The translations under genes and the position numbers were made by a program. Positions 6,589 to 10,381 of a stretch of 10,381 nucleotides of DNA are shown here, piece after piece. The notes under the pieces were generated by a model, which had not been told where the DNA came from, did not search any database, and saw only the letters and a program-made list of their open reading frames with translations. The stretch covers positions 1-10,381 of the forward strand of contig CATPBC010000422.1 of NCBI GenBank assembly GCA_955652195.1, in the 5' to 3' direction. Each line of letters opens with the position of its first letter. The first letter of the stretch is position 1. The stretch is from an uncultured Xanthobacteraceae bacterium (GTDB lineage Bacteria; Pseudomonadota; Alphaproteobacteria; Rhizobiales; Xanthobacteraceae).

Positions 6589-6605
6589 CACCTGACCGTC
6601 AGGTG
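6589..6605. repeat. Perfect short palindrome across the trmD stop codon
   Basis: CACCTGAC and GTCAGGTG are perfect 8-base complements around one central base, and they include the trmD stop (6599-6601). No T tract follows, so it is a poor terminator. It also has the look of a repressor half-site pair, but nothing shows binding. Confidence 0.5.
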
Positions 6606-7312
6606 TCGCGCGATCCGCCGCGGAAGCGCTGCAAAAAGGCCGTCCAGAGGTCGGGCCGCCGTTCGCGTGTCAGCCGCTCGGCCGCGGCGCGGCGCCAAGC
6701 GGCAATTTTGGCGTGATCGCCCGAGAGCAAAATCTCGGGGATCGGCCGACCTTCCCAAAGCTGCGGCCGGGTATATTGCGGGTATTCGAGCAGGCCTTCG
6801 GCGAAGCTCTCCTCGGCAGCGGAATGCGGCGCGCCCATGACGCCAGGCAGCAGCCGCACACAGGCGTCAATGAGCGCCATGGCCGCGATTTCGCCGCCCG
6901 AGAGCACATAGTCGCCGATCGACACTTCTTCCAGGCTGCGCGCTGCGATCACCCGCTCGTCGATGCCCTCGAAGCGGCCGCAGACCAGGATCGCGCCCGG
7001 CCCACCGCAGAGCGCCTCGACCCGCGCCTGGGTGAGCGGTAAGCCGCGCGGCGATAGCAGCAGTCGGGGCCGCGTGTCCGAGGCGGTTGCATCGATGGCG
7101 CGCGCCAGCACGTCCGGCTTCATCACCATGCCCGCGCCGCCGCCAGCGGGCGTGTCGTCGACGCTGCGATGCTTATCACTCGCAAAATCTCGGATATCGG
7201 AGATCTCGAGCGACCACAGGCCCGACGCCAACGCCTTGCCGGCAAGGCTTGAGCCGAGGGGCCCCGGAAACATTTCCGGGAAGATCGTCAGAACGCTCGC
7301 CCGCCACACCAT
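6599..7312 (-). CDS. trmD: tRNA (guanine-N1)-methyltransferase
   Basis: TrmD uses S-adenosylmethionine to methylate G37 of tRNAs whose anticodon is preceded by G36, preventing +1 frameshifts; it is usually essential. The 237-residue protein begins [20 protein letters not shown]. Trefoil-knot SAM-site segments are visible: LLSPRG (85-90), [10 protein letters not shown] (111-120) and [11 protein letters not shown] (131-141). The [17 protein letters not shown] block follows; by eye E168 takes the position of the catalytic Asp169 of E. coli, keeping the acid, which I believe is normal in alphaproteobacteria. An upstream in-frame ATG at 7357 would add 15 residues encoded by a palindromic leader repeat. 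ATG 7310-7312 is preferred because it has a purine-rich GGGGAGAGGG site and matches the family start. Confidence 0.95.
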   Translation of the reverse strand: MVWRASVLTIFPEMFPGPLGSSLAGKALASGLWSLEISDIRDFASDKHRSVDDTPAGGGAGMVMKPDVLARAIDATASDTRPRLLLSPRGLPLTQARVEALCGGPGAILVCGRFEGIDERVIAARSLEEVSIGDYVLSGGEIAAMALIDACVRLLPGVMGAPHSAAEESFAEGLLEYPQYTRPQLWEGRPIPEILLSGDHAKIAAWRRAAAERLTRERRPDLWTAFLQRFRGGSRDT

Positions 7313-7325
7313 CACCCTCTCCCCA

Positions 7326-7352
7326 CCCGGACCGCGCTTGCGCGCGTCCGGG
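7326..7352 (-). repeat. Palindromic repeat forming the trmD leader
   Basis: The arms CCCGGAC (7326-7332) and GTCCGGG (7346-7352) enclose further pairing of CGCGC with GCGCG-type sequence. The 96-bp rimM-trmD gap is almost wholly occupied by this GC-rich element. Its style (CCCTCTCCCC followed by ACCCGGACCGCG) is that of a dispersed Bradyrhizobium-type repeat. The trmD Shine-Dalgarno lies at its edge, so the hairpin could affect access to the ribosome binding site. Confidence 0.65.
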
Positions 7353-7408
7353 CGCAAGCTTGACGGGACAGGGCTAGGGCGGGGGGTCCAAACGCGAGGC
7401 GGAGCAAG

Positions 7409-7969
7409 TTATCCCCCTCCCGACCGCTTCGCGGTCGGCCTCCCCCTCAAGGGGGGAGGCATCTCGGTCTCGCTCGCGGGCAGCTCAATAACGACACGTC
7501 CGTTCGCGACATCCACCTCCGGCACCGTCGCCGCATCGAACGGCAGCAATTGGGTCTCGCCGCCATGCGTCGGCCGCACTTCGATAATGTCGCCGGCGCC
7601 GAAATTATGTAGCCCGACCACAGTGCCAAACTCTTTGCCGGCGCGGTCGACGGCGCGGAGCCCGATCAGGTCGGCGTGATAATATTCGTCCGGCGCCTGC
7701 GGCTCCGGCAGGCGTTCGCGCGGGACATAGAGCTTCGTATTCACAAGCTGCTCGGCGGCATTGCGGTCAGCGACCCCAGCGAGTCTGGCGACAAGACTGT
7801 TCGTGGCTGAGCGCAGCGTCTCGATGTTGATGACGCGACCGTCCTCGGTTTCGAGCGGACCGTAGGACGCAATCGCGGCCGGTTCGGCAGTAAACGAATG
7901 CAGCCGGACTTCGCCGCGCACGCCATGGGGCGCGCCGATTTGCCCGAGACAGACGCGCCCGCCGGCCAT
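7409..7969 (-). CDS. rimM: 16S rRNA processing / 30S maturation factor RimM
   Basis: RimM binds S19 and helps mature the 30S head. The 186-residue protein shows the N-terminal barrel start GRVCLGQIGAPHGVRGEVRLHSFT (4-27), the linker VPRERLPEP (82-90) and the C-terminal PRC-barrel EYYHADLIGL..V....GKEFGTVVGLHNFGAGDIIEV (95-131) ending near VVIELP (159-164). The final 16 residues, beginning PPPLRGRP at 171, are encoded entirely by a palindromic repeat (7411-7459) that also carries the stop codon. They are not part of the usual RimM fold. The start is 6 bp past the rpsP stop and has no Shine-Dalgarno sequence, so translation is probably coupled to rpsP. Confidence 0.95.
   Translation of the reverse strand: MAGGRVCLGQIGAPHGVRGEVRLHSFTAEPAAIASYGPLETEDGRVINIETLRSATNSLVARLAGVADRNAAEQLVNTKLYVPRERLPEPQAPDEYYHADLIGLRAVDRAGKEFGTVVGLHNFGAGDIIEVRPTHGGETQLLPFDAATVPEVDVANGRVVIELPASETEMPPPLRGRPTAKRSGGG
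7411..7459 (-). repeat. Double-hairpin repeat inside the 3' end of rimM
   Basis: There are two adjacent perfect inverted repeats: CCGACCGC / GCGGTCGG (7420-7427 and 7431-7438, loop TTC) and CCTCCCCC / GGGGGAGG (7439-7446 and 7452-7459, loop TCAAG). Sequence of this kind is a common intergenic repeat in Bradyrhizobium-type genomes. Here it encodes RimM residues 171-186 and is followed at once by the stop codon. Confidence 0.75.
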
Positions 7970-7975
7970 TGTGGG

Positions 7976-8398
7976 TTAGCTCGCCGGCGCCGCGCCCGCT
8001 GCCGGCGCCGCGCTCGCGGCCGGAGCTGCACCGCCAGCCGCCGCACCGGCAGCCGCTGCGCCGCCGGCGGCGGCCTTCGCCGCTTCTTCTTGGGCTTTGC
8101 GTTCCTTGCGCGGAATTGCCTTTTGCGGATTGTTGCGCTTCGTCCGCTTCATGACGCCTGCCGCGTCAAGAAAGCGCATGATGCGATCGGATGGCTGCGC
8201 GCCCTTGGCGATCCACGCCTTGGCTTTTTCCAGATCGAATTTCAGCCGCTCGGTTTTGTCCTTCGGCAATAGCGGATTGAAATAGCCGATACGCTCGATG
8301 AAGCGCCCGTCGCGGGGACTGCGGCTGTCGGCAACGACGATGTGATAGAACGGCCGTTTTTTGGTGCCGGCGCGTGCCATGCGAATGACGAGAGACAT
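7976..8398 (-). CDS. rpsP: 30S ribosomal protein S16
   Basis: S16 is a primary-binding protein of the 30S body. The conserved core covers residues 1-85: [42 protein letters not shown] (1-42), then [22 protein letters not shown] (52-73). A basic stretch [21 protein letters not shown] (85-105) leads to an Ala/Gly/Pro-only tail (106-140), an extension typical of alphaproteobacterial S16. The start has a clear AAAGGA ribosome site (8405-8411 region). It lies 35 bp after ffh and 6 bp before rimM on the same strand, as expected for this operon. Confidence 0.97.
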   Translation of the reverse strand: MSLVIRMARAGTKKRPFYHIVVADSRSPRDGRFIERIGYFNPLLPKDKTERLKFDLEKAKAWIAKGAQPSDRIMRFLDAAGVMKRTKRNNPQKAIPRKERKAQEEAAKAAAGGAAAAGAAAGGAAPAASAAPAAGAAPAS

Positions 8399-8433
8399 TC
8401 AGTTTCCTTTCGTTTGGATGTGAAGTGGTGAGA

Positions 8434-9984
8434 TCACTTTTTCTTTCCCGAGCCCGAAATATTGCCCGGAAACTTGGTTCCGAGACCCGGTACGCCAGTT
8501 GGCAGACCACCGGGCAATCCAGGGAAATTCGGCGGCAGGCCTGGTGCGGGCTTGCCCGGCGCGCCGGGCATTGCCGTGGGCAACCCGCCCGGCAATTTTT
8601 CCGCAAGCTTCGCCATCTCTTCCGCGCTCGGCATGCCGCTGCCGAGACCGAGCATGTTGGCAAGGCCTGCCATGGGCCCGCGCTTGGCGCCACCCATGGC
8701 TTTCATCATGTCCGCCATGGTGCGGTGCATTTTAAGGAGCTTGTTGATGTCTTCGGGTTTAGTGCCGGAGCCGGCCGCGATGCGGCGCTTGCGGCTCGCT
8801 TTGAGCACATCCGGGTTGCGGCGTTCCTGCGGCGTCATCGAGTCGATGATCGCCATCTGCCGCTTAAGCACTTTCTCGTCGAGATTGCGCTCGGCAAGCT
8901 GGTTTTTGATTTTGGCAACGCCCGGCAGCATGGACATCAAGCCGGTCATGCCGCCCATGTTCTGCATCTGCGCAAGCTGCTCGCGCAGATCGCCGAGATC
9001 GAACGCGCCCTTGCGCATCTTCGCGGCGACGCGCGCGGCCTTCTCGGCGTCGATGGTCGTGGCGGCTTTCTCGACCAGCGAAACGATATCGCCCATGCCG
9101 AGAATGCGGTCGGCAATACGCGCCGGATGAAAATCCTCGATCGCGTCGAGCTTCTCGCCAGTGCCGATCAGCTTGATCGGCTTGCCGGTCACCGCGCGCA
9201 TCGACAGCGCGGCGCCGCCGCGGCCGTCGCCGTCGACGCGGGTGAGCACAATACCGGTCAAATCGAGCCGCTCATTGAAAGCGCGCGCCAGATTGACCGC
9301 GTCCTGGCCGGTCAGCGCATCGGCGACGAGCAACACTTCATGCGGATTGGCGGCGCGGCGTACTTCCGCCGCCTCGGTCATCAGTGCCTCGTCCAGCGTG
9401 AGCCGGCCGGCGGTGTCGAGCAGAACCACGTCAAAGCCGCCGAGCCGCGCCGCCTCTTTGGCACGCGCTGCGATCTGCACCGGGGTCTGGCCTGCGACCA
9501 CCGCCAGCGTTTCGACGCCGGTCTGCCGCCCCAGCACGGCGAGCTGTTCCATCGCCGCGGGACGCCGGGTGTCGAGCGAAGCCATCAGCACTTTGCGCTT
9601 GGCGGTTTCGGTCAGGCGCTTTGCGATCTTCGCGGTGGTGGTGGTTTTGCCGGAGCCCTGCAGTCCAACCATCATGATGGCGATCGGCGGCGCCGCATTG
9701 AGATCGATCGGCTGTGCGCTCGCTCCGAGCGTTTCGATCAATTGATCGTGGACGATCTTCACGACCATCTGGCCGGGCGTGACCGACTTGATCACCTCGA
9801 CGCCGACCGCGCGCTGCTTGACCGCCTCGGTAAAGCTGCGCGCGACGTCGAGCGCCACGTCGGCTTCGAGCAAGGCGCGCCGCACTTCGCGCAGCGCCGT
9901 CTCGACATCGGCTTCCGACAGCGCACCGCGCCGGGTAAGCCGGTCGAGAATCCCATTCAGACGTTCCGAAAGACTGTCGAACAT
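8434..9984 (-). CDS. ffh: Signal recognition particle protein (SRP54)
   Basis: Ffh binds 4.5S RNA and signal sequences of nascent membrane proteins and docks with FtsY. The 516-residue protein has the N domain (1-95), then the GTPase domain: P-loop GLQGSGKTTT (107-116), DTRRPAA (138-144), DTAGRL (190-195), TRVDGD (248-253; TKxD in most bacteria) and closing loop GTGEK (274-278). The Met-rich M domain follows (about 315-450), with SGTKPEDINKLLKMH (406-420) in the RNA-binding helix. The tail from about 465 to 507 is a Gly/Pro/Leu repeat of PGLP/PGG type, ending in a Lys run. It is Ffh and not FtsY because the M domain is present. The start has AAGGGA seven bases upstream. It is the first gene of the cluster. 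Confidence 0.97.
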   Translation of the reverse strand: MFDSLSERLNGILDRLTRRGALSEADVETALREVRRALLEADVALDVARSFTEAVKQRAVGVEVIKSVTPGQMVVKIVHDQLIETLGASAQPIDLNAAPPIAIMMVGLQGSGKTTTTAKIAKRLTETAKRKVLMASLDTRRPAAMEQLAVLGRQTGVETLAVVAGQTPVQIAARAKEAARLGGFDVVLLDTAGRLTLDEALMTEAAEVRRAANPHEVLLVADALTGQDAVNLARAFNERLDLTGIVLTRVDGDGRGGAALSMRAVTGKPIKLIGTGEKLDAIEDFHPARIADRILGMGDIVSLVEKAATTIDAEKAARVAAKMRKGAFDLGDLREQLAQMQNMGGMTGLMSMLPGVAKIKNQLAERNLDEKVLKRQMAIIDSMTPQERRNPDVLKASRKRRIAAGSGTKPEDINKLLKMHRTMADMMKAMGGAKRGPMAGLANMLGLGSGMPSAEEMAKLAEKLPGGLPTAMPGAPGKPAPGLPPNFPGLPGGLPTGVPGLGTKFPGNISGSGKKK

Positions 9985-9995
9985 CGTTTCCCTTC

Positions 9996-10022
9996 CCTTC
10001 TCCCCCGAAAGCGGGGAGAAGG
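9996..10022 (-). repeat. Hairpin repeat in the ffh leader
   Basis: The arms CCTTCTCCCC and GGGGAGAAGG are perfect 10-base complements around a 7-base loop. It is located 12-38 bases upstream of ffh. The style is again that of a dispersed GC-rich palindrome. The proximal arm is close to the ffh ribosome site and could influence translation. No T tract, so not a terminator. Confidence 0.65.
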
Positions 10023-10128
10023 AGAAAGCACGGAAGGCGCCCGAGGGCGCAGCGCGCTGTCGGGCGGTTGCCTCCGGCCTCCGGGACCGGGCGGCGGTTG
10101 AATTTAGGTCTCTTGCGAGAGCGAGCGG

Positions 10129-10157
10129 AACCTAGTGACGGCGGTTTGGGCTGTCAA
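10129..10157 (-). promoter_or_regulatory. Candidate sigma-70 promoter of the ffh-rpsP-rimM-trmD-rplS cluster
   Basis: Minus-strand TTGACA (10157-10152) is a perfect -35 box, followed after 17 bases by TAGGTT (10134-10129), a moderate -10. Alphaproteobacterial promoters often rely on a strong -35. Position about 145 bp upstream of ffh, with the leader hairpin in between. The rest of 9985-10225 shows no gene. Confidence 0.5.
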
Positions 10158-10225
10158 CCGAGGTAACCATGCTCAAGTGACCATGCCGCATTGGCGGCAA
10201 AGCACATTGGCGGATGCTCCCGCAC

Positions 10226-10381
10226 TCAGCCCGGCGAGGCTTGCCCGGGCTTGAGCACGACATAAACGTTGACGACCAGCTTTTTGGCGTCGGTTGTAGT
10301 TGGATCCGTCACATATTCCTCGATGAACATGTCCTTGGCTTCGAGCCGCTTGTCGTCGAGGTAATTGGTGATCGCTTCGTA
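10226..10381 (-). CDS. GyrI-like / AraC effector-binding domain protein, C-terminus only
   Basis: The minus frame is open from the right edge to TGA 10226-10228, giving 51 residues starting YEAITNYLDDKRLEAKD and ending VLKPGQASPG. The segment IEEYVTDPTTTDAKKLVVNVYVVLK has the form of the last strand pair of the GyrI-like small-molecule-binding domain (E.Y..DP......L...VYVPL). Such domains bind hydrophobic ligands, alone or fused to MerR or AraC regulators; which applies here cannot be told because the N-terminus is outside. It lies upstream of ffh on the same strand, but the 240-bp gap with a candidate promoter suggests separate transcripts. Confidence 0.65.
   Translation of the reverse strand, partial: YEAITNYLDDKRLEAKDMFIEEYVTDPTTTDAKKLVVNVYVVLKPGQASPG

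Noticed and set aside
6599..7357. Longer trmD start at 7357
   Set aside because: The 15 extra residues are encoded by the leader palindrome and precede the conserved [13 protein letters not shown] start.
8425..10101. 558-codon open frame on the plus strand over ffh
   Set aside because: Mirror of ffh with composition like other antisense shadows (many His, Arg, Ala) and no domain.
1..10381. CRISPR array, insertion sequence, prophage, toxin-antitoxin or tRNA gene
   Set aside because: No regularly spaced repeats, transposase, integrase or cloverleaf-like segment was seen; the repeats present are isolated intergenic palindromes.

Overview
The window looks like ordinary core chromosome of a high-GC alphaproteobacterium of the Hyphomicrobiales. 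The best guess is the Bradyrhizobium / Rhodopseudomonas / Pseudolabrys neighbourhood. Three things point there: the gene order ffh-rpsP-rimM-trmD-rplS followed by leuC, the style of the proteins (Ala-rich S16 tail, Gly/Pro-rich Ffh tail), and several short palindromic intergenic repeats whose sequence style is typical of that group. The assignment is by eye; no search was run.

Layout from left to right. Positions 1-1429 (minus) hold an ABC-2 exporter pair of the YadGH type; the permease runs off the left edge and overlaps the ATPase by ATGA. Positions 1575-1895 (plus) hold a small ABM-fold protein that is convergent with leuD (1908-2513, minus). Upstream of leuD, also on the minus strand, lie a second ABM-fold protein (2616-2939), a GFA-family zinc protein (3011-3421) and a HExxH metallopeptidase (3418-3864); the last two overlap by ATGA. 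Positions 3878-4434 are a repeat-rich stretch with one small plus-strand gene for a secreted 90-residue protein. Then, all on the minus strand, come leuC (4441-5847), rplS, trmD, rimM, rpsP and ffh (start at 9984). The right edge (10226-10381, minus) has the C-terminus of a GyrI-like effector-binding protein.

How the genes work together: ffh (protein targeting) and rpsP-rimM-trmD-rplS (30S protein, 30S maturation factor, tRNA m1G37 methylation, 50S protein) form the conserved translation/secretion cluster, transcribed right to left, probably from a TTGACA-type promoter near 10129-10157. LeuC and LeuD are the two subunits of isopropylmalate isomerase, but they are encoded 1.9 kb apart with unrelated small genes between them.

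The most notable non-gene content is the repeats. Two 49-bp copies of one palindromic repeat lie just upstream of ribosome binding sites. Another palindromic element supplies the last 16 codons of rimM, and a further one forms the trmD leader. I see no mobile element, CRISPR array, defence locus or RNA gene, and no convincing new system. The large antisense reading frames over leuC and ffh are composition artefacts.
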